A stretch of 64,000 bases of DNA from Crossaster papposus (Eukaryota; Echinodermata; Asteroidea; Velatida; Solasteridae), in contig JBAIAA010000783.1 of the NCBI GenBank assembly GCA_037893245.1, forward strand, positions 868,001-932,000, in the 5' to 3' direction. Below, piece after piece: positions 1 through 14,300 of this stretch. The notes under the pieces were generated by a model, which was not told the origin of the DNA, ran no database searches, and saw only the letters and a list, made by a program, of their open reading frames with translations. Position 1 is the stretch's first letter, and each line of letters opens with the position of its first letter. The translations under genes and the position numbers were made by a program.

Positions 1-272
1 CATACACTTAGAACACCACCCCCAGATGTTCCTGAAAGAAATTTGGCACGATTGCGTCATTCAAGGTCACGTGACGTCACCTTAAATGTTCAATTTTCCC
101 CCATAGGTTTTGTACACGTTTTTCTTTTCTATTTACTTTGACACTTTGGTAAATCCGATTGACTTGAGACTTAACACACACCTCAACCACCATCCTCATG
201 GGGGCCAAGAGGACAATCGTCATGATGACGTCATCGTGGGTCATGTGACGTCACATTAAAGGTGTAGTTTTT

Positions 273-566
273 AGGACCCTCTATCTCTGAAAGTACATGT
301 CCGATTTTGGTCAAACTTGGTATACAGGTATTCCGGGATGTGTTATAGACGAAAATCGGGGTGACGTCATGATGACGTCATCGTGGGTCATGTGACGTCA
401 CATTAAAGGTGTAGTTTTTAAGACCCTCTATCTCTGGAAGTACAAGTCCAATTAGGGTCAAACTTGATATTTAGGTATTTCGGGATGTGTTATAGACGGA
501 AATTAAGGTGACCTAACGATGACGTCATCGGGTGTCATGTGATGTCAAATTAAAGGTTTAGTTTTC
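273..566 (+). repeat. Type B monomer, about 147 bp (two representative units)
   Basis: The words GGACCCTCTATCTCTG near 273 and AGACCCTCTATCTCTGG near 420 mark successive units. Each runs through TCCGATTNGGGTCAAACTTG, GTATTCCGGGATGTGTTATA, then two CRE palindromes (ATGATGACGTCATCG and ATGTGACGTCACAT). Type B shares its CRE block and ATTAAAGGT with type A, so the two are probably derived from one ancestor. Confidence 0.75.
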
Positions 567-896
567 CCTATAGGATTTGTACATGTTTTTTGCAACCAAT
601 ATATATTTGGCACTTTTGTAAATCTGATCAACTTCAGATTTGGTACACACTTCGACAACCACTAACATATTGAAAGTAATTTTAGACATGCGAAACAGCT
701 CTGTGTTTGTCCACAAACACATTTCTAGTTTTTTTTTTTTTTCTTTTTCAGCATTTTCTCCATAGGATTTGCACACGTTTGTTCAGACAATACACTTTGA
801 CTCTTTGGTAAATCCGATGGACTTGAGACTTGGCATACACTTAGACAACCACCCAAGGACGGTCCTAGAAGAAATTCGTCGCGATTACGTCATTCA

Positions 897-1246
897 AGGT
901 CACGTGACTTCGCGTTAAAGGTGAAATTTTCCCCATAGGTTTTGTACACGTTTTTCTTAAGACTATTGTCTTTGACACTTTGGTTAATCCGACCGACTTA
1001 AAACTTGGCATACACTTAGAACACCACCCCCAGATGTTCCTGAAAGAAATTCGGCACGATTGCGTCTTTCAAGGTCACGTGACGTCACATTAAAGGTGCA
1101 CATTTTTCTCCCATTGGTTTTGTACACGTTTTTCTTTAGACTATTGACTTTGACACTTTAGTAAATCCGATCGACTTGAGACTTGGCACACACATAGACC
1201 ACCATCCACAGACGGTCGTAGAAAACAATTGGCACGATTACGTCAT
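897..1246 (+). repeat. Type A monomer, about 175 bp (two representative units)
   Basis: Successive units start with AAGGTCACGTGAC at about 897, 1071 and 1247. Each unit contains, in order: the CACGTG/TGACGTCA block, GTTAAAGGTG, a CCCCATAGGTTTTGTACACG stretch, TTGACTTTGACACTTTGGTA, ATCCGATCGACTTGAGACTT, a CACACACTTAGACCACC-like run and GATTACGTCATTC. Units elsewhere in the array differ mainly by substitutions and short indels. Confidence 0.8.
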
Positions 1247-1447
1247 TCAAGGTCACGGGGCGTCACATTAAAGGTTCAATTTTCCCCCATAGGTTTTTGT
1301 ACACGACTTTGACACTTCCGTAAATTTGATCGACTTGAGACTTGGCACACACAAAAGACCACACACACATATTGAAAGTAATTTTAGACACTCGAAACAG
1401 CTCTGTGTTTGTCCACAAACACATGTCTATTTTTTTTTTTTTTTTTT

Positions 1448-1543
1448 AGCTGTTTCGGTTTTTCACCGAAACAGCTCTTGTAATCGTTAAAGTTTTTTTT
1501 TTTCTTTTTTTTTTAGCTGTTTCGGTTTTTCACCGAAACAGCT
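1448..1543. repeat. Two subterminal hairpins (1448-1476, 1515-1543)
   Basis: Each is a perfect 12-bp inverted repeat, AGCTGTTTCGGT and ACCGAAACAGCT, with a 5-nt loop. Each is followed by TTGTAATCGTTAAAG and a T tract. The arm CCGAAACAGCT also occurs just before each 3' hairpin of the array. This fits paired subterminal inverted repeats at the two ends of one element family. Confidence 0.65.
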
Positions 1544-4500
1544 TTTGTAATCGTTAAAGTTTTTTTTTTTCTTTTTTTTTTTTTTCTTTTTCAGACTTTT
1601 CTCCATAGGATTTGCACACGTTTGTTCAGACAATACACTTTGACACTTTAATAAATCCGATCGACTTGAGACTTGGCACACACTTAGACCACCACCCACA
1701 GACGGTCCTCGAAGAAATTCGTTACGATTACGTCATTCAAGGTCACGTGACTTCGCATTAAAGGTGAAATTTTCCCCATAGGTTTTGTACACGTTTTTCT
1801 TCAGACTCTTGACTTTGACACTTTGGTAAATCCGACCGACTTGAAACTTGGCATACACTTAGAACACCCTTCTTAGATGTTTCTGAAAGAAATTCGGCAC
1901 GATTGCATCATTCACGGTCACGTGACGTCACATTAAAGGTGCACATTTTTCTCCCATAGGTTTTGTACACGTTTTTCTTTAGACTATTGCCGTTGACACT
2001 TTAGTAAATCTGATCGACTTGAGACTTGGCACACACAAAAGACCACCACACACATATTAAAAGTAATTTTAGACACTCGAAACAGCTCTGTGTTTGTCCA
2101 CAAACACATGTCTAGTTTTTTTTTTTTTTTCTTTTTCAGCATTTTCTCCATAGGATTTGCACACGTTTGTTCAGACAATACACTTTGACACTTTGGTAAA
2201 TCCGATAGACTTGAGACTTGGCATACACTTAGACAACCACCCAAGGACGGTCCTAGAAGAAATTCGTCGCGATTACGTCATTCAAGGTCACGTGACGTCA
2301 TGTTAAAGGTAAAATTTTCCCCATAGGTTTTGTACACGTTTTTCTTCAGACTCTTGACTTTGACACTTTGGTATATCCGACCGACTTGAAACTTGGTATA
2401 TACTTAGAACACCACCCACAGATGGCTCTTGAAGAAATTCGGTACGATTGCATCATTCAAGGTCACGTGACGTGACGTTAAAGGTGCAAATTTTGTCCCC
2501 ATAGGGTTTGTACACGTTTTTCTTCAGACTATTGACTTTGACACTTTCGTAGACTTGATCGACTTGAGACTTAGCACACACCTCGACCACCATCTCCAGG
2601 AGGGCCAAGGGTAAAATCTTCATGATGACGTCATCGGGGGGTCACGGCACGTCACATTAAAGGTTCAGTTTTTAGGACCCGCTATCTCTGGAAGTACAGT
2701 TCTGATTGGGGTCAAACTTGGTATGCAAGTATTCCAGGGTGTGTTATAGACGAAAAATAAAATGACATCATGATGACGTCATCGTGGGTCATGTGACGTC
2801 ACATTAAAGGGATTAAAGGTTCAGTTTTTAGGACCCGCTATCTCTGGAAGTACAGGTGCGATTGGGGTCAAACTTGGTATGCAAGTATTCCAGAATGTTT
2901 TATAGACGAAAAATAAAATTACATCATGATGACGTCATCGTGGGTCATGTGACGTCACATTAAAGGTCCAGTTTTTAGGACCCTCTATCTCTAGAAGTAC
3001 ATGTCCGATTGGGGTCAAACTTGGTATGCAAGTATTCCAGGATGTGTTACAGACGAAAATTAAGATGACATCATGATGACATCATCGGGTATCATGTGAC
3101 GTCACATTAAAGGTTCAAATTTCCCCATAGGATTTGTACACGTTTTTTCAACTAATATATATTTGGCACTTGTGTAAATCCAATCGACTTCAGACTTGGC
3201 ACACACATAGACCACCACACACACATATATTGAAAGTAACGTTAGACAATCGAAACAGCTCTGTGTTTGTCCACAAACACATGTCTAGTTTTTTTTTTTT
3301 TTTTGCCTTTTGTTCTCCATAGGATTTGTACACGTTTGTTCAGACAATACACTTTGACACTTTGGTAAATCCGATGGACTTGAGACTTGGCATACACTTA
3401 GACAACCACCCAAGGACGGTCCTAGAAGAAATTCGTCGCGATTACGTCATTCAAGGTCACGTGACTTCGCGTTAAAGGTGAAATTTTTCCCATAGGTTTT
3501 GTACACGTTTTTCTTCAGACTGTTGAATTTGACACTTTGGTAAATCCGACCGACTTGAAACTTGCCATACACTCAGAACACCACCACCAGATGTTTCTGA
3601 AAGAAATTCAGCACGATTGCGTCATTCAAGGTCACGTGACGTCAAGTTAAAGGTTTAATTCGTCCCCCATAGGTTTTGTACACGTTTTCTTTAGACTATT
3701 GACTTTGACACTAAGTAAATCCGATCGACTTGAAACTTGGCACACACATAGACCACCATCCACAGACGGTCGTAGGAGAAATTTGGCACGATTACGTCAT
3801 TCAAGGTCACGGGGCGTCACGTTAAAGGTTCAATTTTCCCCTATAGGTTTTGTACACGTTTTACTTAAGAATATTGACTTTGACACTTTATTAAATCTGA
3901 TCGACTTGAGACTTGGCACACACAAAAGACCACCACACACATATTGAAAGTAATTTGAGACACTCGAAACAGCTCCGTGTTTGTCCACAAACACATGTCT
4001 AGTTTTTTTTTTTTTTTTGCCTTTTGTTCTCCATAGGATTTGTACACGTTTGTTCAGACAATACACTTTGACACTTTGGTAAATCCGATGGACTTGAGAC
4101 TTGGCATACACTTAGACAACCACCCAAGGACGGTCCTAGAAGAAATTCGTCGCGATTACGTCATTCAAGGTCACGTGACTTAGCGTTAAAGGTGAAATTT
4201 TTCCCATAGGTTTTGTACACGTTTTTCTTCAGACTATTGAATTTGACACTTTGGTCAATCCGACCGAATTGAAACTTGCCATACACTCAGAACACCACCA
4301 CCAGATGTTTCTGAAAGAAATTCAGCACGATTGCGTCATTCAAGGTCACGTGACGTCAAGTTAAAGGTTTAATTTGTCCCCCATAGGTTTTGTACACGTT
4401 TTTCTTGAGACTCTTGACTTTGACACTTAGTTAATCCGATCGACTTGAGACTTGGCACACACATAGACCACCATCTACAGACGGTCGTAGGAGAAATTTG

Positions 4501-4727
4501 GCACGATTACGTCATTCAAGGTTACGGGGTGTCACGTTAAAGGTTCAATTTTCCCCCATAGGTTTTGTACACGTTTTTCTTTAGACTATTGACTTTGACA
4601 CTTTAGTAAATCTGATCGACTTGAGACTTGGCACACACAAAAGATTACCACATACATATTGAAAGTAATTTTAGACACTCGAAACAGCTCTGTGTTTGTC
4701 CACAAACACATGTCTAGTTTTTTTTTT

Positions 4728-4812
4728 AGCTGTTTCGGTTTTTCACCGAAACAGCTTTTGTAATCGTTAAAGTTTTTTTTTTAGCTGTTTCGGCCTTTCA
4801 GCCGAAACAGCT
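4728..4812. repeat. Two subterminal hairpins with a compensated base pair
   Basis: 4728-4756 has arms ending GGT/ACC. 4783-4812 has arms ending GGC/GCC with a 6-nt loop. The T-A to C-G change occurs on both arms, so pairing is kept. Both are followed by a short TTGTNNTCGTTAAAG tail and T tracts. Confidence 0.7.
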
Positions 4813-4840
4813 TTTGTTTTCGTTAAAGTTTTTTTTTTTC

Positions 4841-4871
<31 letters not shown>

Positions 4872-7759
4872 TATTTGTCATTTTTTCCCATAGGATTTGT
4901 ACACGTTTTTTCTGCCAATACACTTTGACACTTTGGTAAATCCGATCGACTTGAAACTTGGCATACACTTAGACAACCACCCAAGGACGGTCCTAGAAGA
5001 AATTCGTCGCGATTCCGTAATTCAAGGTCACGTGACGTCATGTTAAAGGTATAATTTTCCCCATAGGTTTTTCACACGTTTTTCCTCAAACTATTGACTT
5101 TGACACTTTAATGAATTCGATCGACTTGAGACTTAGCATACACTTAGATAGTCCTGGACGAAATTCGGCATGATTTGCGTTATTCAAGGTCACGTGACGT
5201 GACGTTAAAGGTGTACATTTTTTTCCCATAGGGTTTGTACACGTTTGTCTTCAGACTATTGACTTTGACACTTTCGTACATTTGATCGACTCGAGACTTA
5301 GCACACATCTCGACCACCATCCCCAGGTGGGCCAAGGGGAAAATCGTCATAATGACATCATCGTGGGTCATGTGACGTCACATTAAAGGTGCAGTTTTAA
5401 GGACCCTCTATCTTTGGAAATACAGGCCCGATTGGGGTCAAGCTTGGTATGCAAGTATTCCAGGATGTGTTACAGACGAAAATTAAGATGACATCATGAT
5501 GACATCATCGGGTGTCATGTGACGTCACATTAAAGGTGCAATTTTCCCCATAGGATTTGTACACATTTTTTCCAACTAATATATCTTTGGCAATTGTGTA
5601 AATCCACGCAGCTTTACCTTACATACGCACTGTGGACATTCCTTTGTCTTCGTGTAGTTAACAAACTTTGACTAAATACTCATTTGTCTCGCTTCCCCAA
5701 AACAAATTTACCCTCAAATTTGGATTATGGGCCTCTCAGCTGTCCCTTCTATCTTTTCTATATATAACCCTAACCCGTTTTTCCTCTAGCGCTCTTTTTC
5801 GGAAACTAAAAAACAGATTGTGGACGTGTGCAAGTCCACAAACCGTAACCTCTTCCCGCATCGTGTGGACCTATATTGTTCGGATGTCCACAGTGCGTAT
5901 GCAAGACTAACTCATCGACGTCAGACTTGGCACACACATAGACCATCATCAGATACACATATAGAAAGTAATGTTAGACACCCAAAACAGCTCTGTGTTT
6001 GTCCACAAACACATGTCTAGTTTCTTTTTTTTTTTCTTTTTTTTTTTTTTTCTTTTTCAGACTTTTCTCCATAGGATTTGCACACGTTTGTTCAGACAAT
6101 ACACTTTGACACTTTGGTAAATCCGATCGACTTGATACTTGGCATACATTTAGACAACCACCCAAAGACGGTCCTCGAAGAAATTCGTCGCGATTACGTC
6201 ATTCAAGGTCACGTGACTTCGCGTTAAAGGTGAAATTTTTCCCATAGGTTTTGTACACGTTTTTCTTCAGACTATTGACTTTGACACTTTAGTAAATCAG
6301 ACCGACTTGAAACTTGGCATACCCTTAGAACACCACCCCCAGATGTTTCTGAATGAAATTCGGCACGATTGCGTCATTTAAGGTCACGTGACGTCACATT
6401 AAAGGTTCACATTTTTCTCCCATTGGTTTTGTATACGTTTTTCTTTAGACTATTGACTGACACTTTAGTAAATCCGATCGACTTGAGACTTGGCACGCAC
6501 TTAGACCACCATCCACAGACGGCCCTAGAAGAAATTTGGCACGATTGCGTCATTCAAGGTCACGTGACGTCACCTTAAAGATTCAATTTTTTCCCCATAG
6601 GTTTTGTACACGTTTTTCTTCAGACTTTTGACTTTGACACTTTGTAAATTTGATCGACTTGAGACTTGGCACACACATAGACCACCACACACACATATTG
6701 AAAATAATGTAAGACACTCGAAACAGCTCTGTGTTTGTCCACAAACACATGTCTAGTTTTTTTTTTTTTCCCTCTGTTTTAGACTCCTCTCCATAGGGTT
6801 TGTACACATGTTTTCTTCAACCAGTACACTTTGGCACTTTGGTAAATCCGATTGAATTGAGACTTGGCATACATTTAGACCACCACCCACAGATGGTCCT
6901 AGAAGAAATTCGTCATGATTGCGTCATTCAAGGTCACGTGACGTCACTTTAAAGGTGCAATTTTTCCCCATAGGTTTTGTACACGTTTTTCTTCAGACTA
7001 TTGAATTTGACAATTTGGTAAATCCGATCTTTTTTTTTTTTTTTTTTGCCTTTTGTTCTCCATAGGATTTGTACACGTTTGTTCAGACAATACACTTTGA
7101 CACTTTGGTAAATCCGATGGACTTGAGACTTGGCATACACTTAGACAACCACCCAAGGACGGTCCTAGAAGAAATTCGTCGCGATTACGTCATTCAAGGT
7201 CACGTGACTTCGCGTTAAAGGTGAAATTTTTCCCATAGGTTTTGTACACGTTTTTCTTCAGACTGTTGAATTTGACACTTTGGTAAATCCGACCGACTTG
7301 AAACTTGCCATACACTCAGAACACCACCACCAGATGTTTCTGAAAGAAATTCAGCACGATTGCGTTATTCAAGGTCACGTGACGTCAAGTTAAAGGTTTA
7401 ATTCGTCCCCCATAGGTTTTGTACACGTTTTCTTTAGACTCTTGACTTTGACACTAAGTAAATCCGATCGACTTGAGACTTGGCACACACATAAACCACC
7501 ATCCACAGACGGTCATAGGAGAAATTTGGCACGATTACGTCATTCAAGGTTACGGGGTGTCACGTTAAAGGTTCAATTTTCCCCCATAGGTTTTGTACAC
7601 GTTTTTCTTTAGACTATTGACTTTGACACTTTAGTAAATCTGATCGACTTGAGACTTGGCACACACAAAAGATTACCACATACATATTGAAAGTAATTTT
7701 AGACACTCGAAACAGCTCTGCGTTTGTCCACAAACACATGTCTAGTTTTTTTTTTTTTT

Positions 7760-7788
7760 AGCTGTTTCGGTTTTTCACCGAAACAGCT
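7760..7788. repeat. Subterminal hairpin
   Basis: Same 12-bp stem (AGCTGTTTCGGT/ACCGAAACAGCT) as at 1448, placed 14 bases after a CTAG terminus and followed by a long T tract. Confidence 0.65.
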
Positions 7789-7802
7789 TTTGTTTTCGTT
7801 AA

Positions 7803-7834
<32 letters not shown>

Positions 7835-10800
7835 CCACTTTCAGACTTTTTCCCATAGGATTTGTACACGTTTTTTCAGCCAATACACTTTGACACTTTG
7901 GTAAATCCGATCGACTTGAGACTTGGCATACATTTAGACAACCACCCAAGGACGGTCCTAGAAGAAATTCGTCGCGATTACGTCATTCAAGGTCACGTGA
8001 CTTCGCGTTAAAGGTGAAATTTTCCCCATAGGTTTTGTACACGTTTTTCTTCAGACTATTACATTTGACACTTTGGTCAATCTGACCGACTTGAAACTTG
8101 CCATACACTCAGAACACCACCACCAGATGTTTCTGAAAGAAATTCAGCACGATTGCGTCATTCAAGGTCACGTGACGTCAAGTTAAAGGTTTAATTTGTC
8201 CCCCATAGGTTTTGTACACGTTTTTCTTTAGTCTATTGACTTTGACACTTAGTAAATCCGATCGACTTGAGACTTGGCACACACGTAGACCACTATCCAC
8301 AGACGGTCGTAGGAGAAATGTGGCACGATTACGTCATTCAAGGTCACGGGGCGTCACGTTAAAGGTTCAATTTTCCCCCATAGGTTTTGTACAGTTTGTC
8401 TTTAGACTATTGTCTTTGACACTAGTAAATCTGATCGACTTGAGACTTGGCACACACAAAAGACCACCACATACACATTGAAAGTAACTTTGGACACTCG
8501 AAACAGCTCTGTGTTTGTCCACAAACACATGTCTAGTTTTTTTTTTTTCTCCTTCAGACTCTTCTCCATAGGGTTTGTACACGTTTTTTCTTCAGCCAAT
8601 ACACTTTGGCACTTTGGTAAATCCGATCGACTTGAGACTTGGCATACATTTAGACAACCACCCACAGATGGTCCTAGAAGAAATTCGTCATGATTACGTC
8701 ATTCGTGGTCACGTGACGTCACGTTAAAGGTGTAATTTTTCCCCATAGGATTTGTACACGTTTTTCTTCAGAATATTGAATTTGACACTTCGGTAAATCC
8801 GATCGACTTGAGACTTAAGACACACCTCGACCACCATCCCCAGAGGGGTCAAAAGAAAAATCGTCATGATGACGTCATCGTGGGTCATTTGACGTCACAT
8901 TAAAGGTGCAGTTTATAAGACCCTCTATCTCTGGAAGTACAGGCCCGATTGGGGACAAACTTGATATGCAAGTATCCTGGGATGTGTTATAGACGATGAT
9001 TAAGATGACATTACGATGACGTCATCGGGTGTCATGTGACGTCACATTAAAGGGGCAGTTTTCCCTATAGGTTTTGTACACGTTTTTCGTCAGACTATTG
9101 AATTTGACACTTTGGTAAATCCAATCGACTCGAGACTTAGTACACACCTCGACCACCATCTCTAGGAGGGCTACCAGGATAATCGTCATGATGACGTCAT
9201 CGTGGGTCATGTGACGTCACTTTAAAGGTGTAGTTTTTAAGACCCTTTATCTCTGGAAGTAAAGGTCTGATTGGGGTCAAACTTGGTATGCAAGTATTCC
9301 AGGAAGTGTTATAGACGAAAATTAAGATGACGTCATGACGACGTCATCACGGACCATGTGACGTCACATTAAAGGTGCAGTTTTCCCTATAGGTTTTGTA
9401 CACGTTTTTCGTCAGACTATTGAATTTGACACTTTGGTCAATCCAATCGACTCGAGACTTAGTACACACCTCGACCACCATCTCTAGGAGAGCCACAAGG
9501 ATAATCGTCATGATGACGTCATCGTGGGTCATGTGACGTCACTTTAAAGGTGTAGTTTTTAAGACCCTCTATCTCTGGAAGTAAAGGTCTGATTGGGGTC
9601 AAACTTGGTATGCAAGTATTCCAGGATGTGTTATAGAGGAAAATTAAGATGACGTCATGACGACGTCATCGTGGGCCATGTGACGTCACATTAAAGGTGA
9701 GTTTTCCCCTTAGGATTTGAACACGTTTTTTCAACTAATATATCTTTGACACTTTGGTAAATCCGATCGACTTCAGACTTGGCTAGCTACTCTTAGCATA
9801 CTACCCACGGATGATTCTAGAAGAAATTCGTCACGATTACGTCATTCATGGTCACGTGACGTCACGTTAAAGGTTCAATTTTCCCCATAGGTTTTGTACA
9901 CGTTTTCATCAAGACTATTGACTTCGACACTTTAGTAAATCCGATTGACCTAAAAGTTAGCGCACACCTCAACCACCAACCTCAGAAGGGCCAATATGAA
10001 AATCGCCATGATGACGTCATCGGGGGTCATGTGACGTCACATTAAAGGTTCAGTTCTTAGGACCCTCTATCTCTGGAAGTACAAGTCCGATTAGTGTCAA
10101 ACTTGGTATACAGGTATTCCGGGATGTGTTATATACGAAAATTAAGGTGACGTCATAATGACGTCATGTGACGTCACATTAAAGGTGTAGTTTTCCCCAT
10201 ATGATTTGTACACGTTTTTTCACCCGATATATACATCCGGTCGACTCCAGACTTAGCACACACCTCGACCACCATACCCATGAGGGCCAAGGGAAACATC
10301 GTCATAATGACGTCCTCGTGGGTCATGTGACGTCACATTAAAGGGGCAGATTTTAGGACCCTCTATCTCTGGAAGTACAAGTCTGATTGGGGTCAAACTT
10401 GGTATGCAAGTATTCCAGAATGTGTTATATACGAAAATTAAGATGACATCATGATGACATCATCGGGTGTCATGTGACGTCATATTAAAGGTGTAGTTTT
10501 CCCCAAAGGATTTGTACACGTTTTTTGTCAACCAATATATCTTTGGCACTTGGGTAAATCAGATTGACTTCAGCTTTGCGACACACTTAGACCACCACCC
10601 ACTTATTACAAAACAAATTAGACATCCGAAACAGCTCTGTGTTTGTCCACAAACACATGTCTAGTTTTTTCTTTTCTTTTTTTTTCTTTTTTAGACTTTT
10701 CTCCATAGGATTTGCACACGTTTGTTCAGACAATACACTTTGACACTTTGGTAAATCCGATCGACTTGATACTTGGCATACATTTAGACAACCACCCAAA

Positions 10801-11216
10801 GACGGTCCTCGAAGAAATTCGTCGCGATTACGTCATTCAAGGTCACGTGACCCCACGTTAAAGATAATATTTTCCCCATAGGTTTTGTACACGTTTTTCT
10901 TCAGACTATTGAATTTGACACTTCGGTAAATCCGACCGACTTGAAACTTGGCATGCCCTTAGAACACCACCCCCAGATGTTCCTGAAAGAAATTTGGCAC
11001 GATTGCGTCATTGAACGTCACGTGACGTCACGTTAAAGGTTCAATTTTCCCCCATGGGTTTTGTACACGTTTTTCTTTAGACTGTTGACTTTGACACTTT
11101 CGTAAATTTGATCGACTTGAGACTTGGCACACACATAGACCACCACACACACATATTGAAAGTAATGTAAGACACTCGAAACAGCTCTGTGTTTGTCCAC
11201 AAACACATATCTAGTT

Positions 11217-11246
11217 AGCTGTTTCGGCAATTCAGCCGAAACAGCT
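11217..11246. repeat. Subterminal hairpin directly after a CTAG end
   Basis: Stem AGCTGTTTCGGC/GCCGAAACAGCT with loop AATTCA. Only two T residues separate it from the CTAG at 11211-11214, so an element end and an element start are nearly back to back. Confidence 0.65.
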
Positions 11247-11260
11247 ATTGTTTTTGTTAA

Positions 11261-11305
<45 letters not shown>

Positions 11306-14300
11306 CCTTCTGTTTCAGACTATTCTCCATAGGATTTGTACACGTTTTTTTTTCAGCCAGTACACTTTGACACTCTGGTAAATCCGATCGACTTGAGACT
11401 TGGCATACACTTAGACCACCACCCACAGATGATCCTACCGGTAGAAGAAATTTGTCACGATTACGTCATTCGTGGTCACGTGACGTCACGTTAAAGGTGC
11501 AATTTTTTCCCATAGGATTTGTACACGTTTTTCTTCAGAATATTGAATTTGACACTTTTGTAAACCCAATCGACTTGAGACTTAGCACAGACCTTGACCA
11601 ACATCCTTAGGAGGGCCAAGAAAAAAATAATCAAGATGACGTCATCGTGGGTCATGTGACGTCACATTAAAGGTGTAGTTTTTAAGACCCTCTAACTCTG
11701 AAAGTACAAGTCCGGTTGGGGTCAAACTTGGTTTGCAAGTATTCGAGGATGTGTTAAAGACGAACATTAAGATGACGTAATTATGACATCATCGGGTGTC
11801 ATGTGACGTCACATTAAAGGTTCAGTTTTCTCCTTAGGTTTTGTACACGTTTTTCTTCAAAATATTGAATTTGACACTTCTGTAAATCCGATCGACTTCC
11901 GACTTAGCACACACCTCGACCACCATACCCAGGAGGGCCAAGGGGAAAATCGTCAGGATGACGTCATCGTGGGTCATGTGACGTCACATTAAAGGGGCAG
12001 ATTTTAGGACCCTCTATCTCTAGAAGTACATGTCTGATTGGGGCCAAACTTGGTATGCAAGTATTCCAGAATGTGTTATAGACAAAAATTAAGATGACAT
12101 CATGATGACATCATCGGGTGTCATGTGACGTCACTTTAAAGGTGCAGTTTTTCCCATAGGATTTGTACACGTATTTTTCAACTTATATATCTTTGGAAAA
12201 TTGGCAAATCCAATCGATTTCAGACTTGGCACACACATAATGAAAGTCATCTTAGACAGCCGAAACAGCTCTGTGTTTGTCCACAAACACATGTCTAGTT
12301 TTTCCTTTTTTTCTTCTGTTTCAGACTCTTCTCGATAGGGTTTGTACACGTTTTTTCTTCAGCCAATACACTTTGACACTTTGGTAAATCCGGTCGACTT
12401 GAGACTTGGCATACATTTAGACAACCACCCAAGGACGGTCCTAGAAGAAATTCGTCGCGATTACGTCATTCGTGGTCACGTGACGTCACGTTAAAGGTGC
12501 AATTTTTCCCCATAGGATTTGTACATGTTTTTCTTCAGACTATTGAATTTGACACTTCTGTAAATTCGATCGACTTGAGACTTAGCACAGACCTCGACCA
12601 CCATCCTTAGGAGGGCCAAGAAAAAAATAATCAAGATGACGTCATCGCGGGTCATGTGACGTCACATTAAAGGTGTAGTTTTTAAGACCCTCTAACTCTG
12701 AAAGTACAAGTCCGGTTGGGGTCAAACTTGGTTTGCAAGTATTCGAGGATGTGTTATAGACGAAAATTAAGATGACGTAATTATGACATCATCGGGTGTC
12801 ATGTGACGTCACATTAAAGGTTGAATGTTCTCCATAGGTTTTGTACACGTTTTTCTTCAAAATATTGAATTTGACACTTCTGTAAATTCGATCGACTTGA
12901 GACTTAGCACAGACCTCGACCACCATCCTTAGGAGGGCCAAGAAAAAAATAATCAAGATGACGTCATCGCGGGTCATGTGACGTCACATTAAAGGTGTAG
13001 TTTTTAAGACCCTCTAACTCTGAAAGTACAAGTCCGGTTGGGGTCAAACTTGGTTTGCAAGTATTCGAGGATGTGTTATAGACGAAAATTAAGATGACGT
13101 AATTATGACATCATCGGGTGTCATGTGACGTCACATTAAAGGTTTAGTTTTTAAGACCCTCTATCTTTAGAAGTACATGTCCGATTGGGGTCAAACTTGG
13201 TATGCAAGTATTCCAGGATGTGTTACAGACGAAATTTAAGATGACATCATGATGACATCATCGGGTATCATGTGACGTCACATTAAAGGTTCAATTTTCC
13301 CCATAGGATTTGTACACGTTTTTTCAACTAATATATCTTTGGCAATTGTGTAAATTCATCGACTTCAGACTTGGCACACACATAGACCATTATCAGATAC
13401 ACATATAGAAAGTAATGTTAGACACCCGAAACAGCTCTGTGTTTGTCCACAAACACATGTCTAGTTTTTTTTTTTCCAGTTTCAGACTTTTTCCCATAGG
13501 ATTTGTACACGTTTCGTTCAGCCAATACACTTTGACACTTTGGTAAATCCGATCGACTTAAAACTTGGCATACAATAAGAACACCACCCACGGATGGTCC
13601 TAGAAGAAATTCGTCGCGATTACGTCATTCATGGTCACGTGACGTCACGTTAAAGGTGCAATTTTTCCCCATAGGTTTTGTACACGTTTTCATCCAGACT
13701 ATTGACTTTGACACTTTAGTGAATCCGATTGACCTAAAAGTTAGCACACACCTCAACCACCATCCTCAGAAGGGCCAATATGAAAATCGCCATGATGACG
13801 TCATCGGGGGTCATGTGACGTCACATTAAAGGTTCAGTTTTTAGGACCCTCTATCTCTGGAAGTACAAGTCCGATTAGTGTCAAACTTGGTATACAGGTA
13901 TTCCGGGATGTGTTATATACGAAAATTAAGGTTACGTCATAATGACGTCATAACGACGTCTTTTGACGTCACATTAAAGGTGGAGTTTTCCCCATAAGAT
14001 TTGTACACGTTTTTTCACATGATATATATTTGGCACTTTGGTAAATCCGATCGACTTCAGACTTGGCTAGCTACTCTTAGCATACTACCCACGGATGATT
14101 CTAAAAGAAATTCGTCACGATTACGTCATTCATGGTCACGTGACGTCACGTTAAAGGTTCAGTTTTCCCCCATAGGTTTTGTAGACGTTTTCATCAAGAC
14201 TATTGACTTCGACACTTTAGTCAATCCGATTGACCTAAAAGTTAGCGCACACCTCAACCACCAACCTCAGAAGGGCCAATATGAAAATCGCCATGATGAC

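Larger units (their letters stand above)
697..13464 (+). repeat. Internal 3'-terminus copies (hairpin plus CTAG)
   Basis: Fourteen internal copies of the terminus end at 728, 1430 (CTAT instead of CTAG), 2115, 3288, 4002, 4717, 6020, 6756, 7745, 8536, 10664, 11214, 12298 and 13464. All are in the plus orientation, all carry the GTGTTTGT/ACAAACAC stem, and nearly all are followed by a run of T. Spacings range from about 0.55 to 2.1 kb, so the units are not of one fixed length. Confidence 0.75.
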
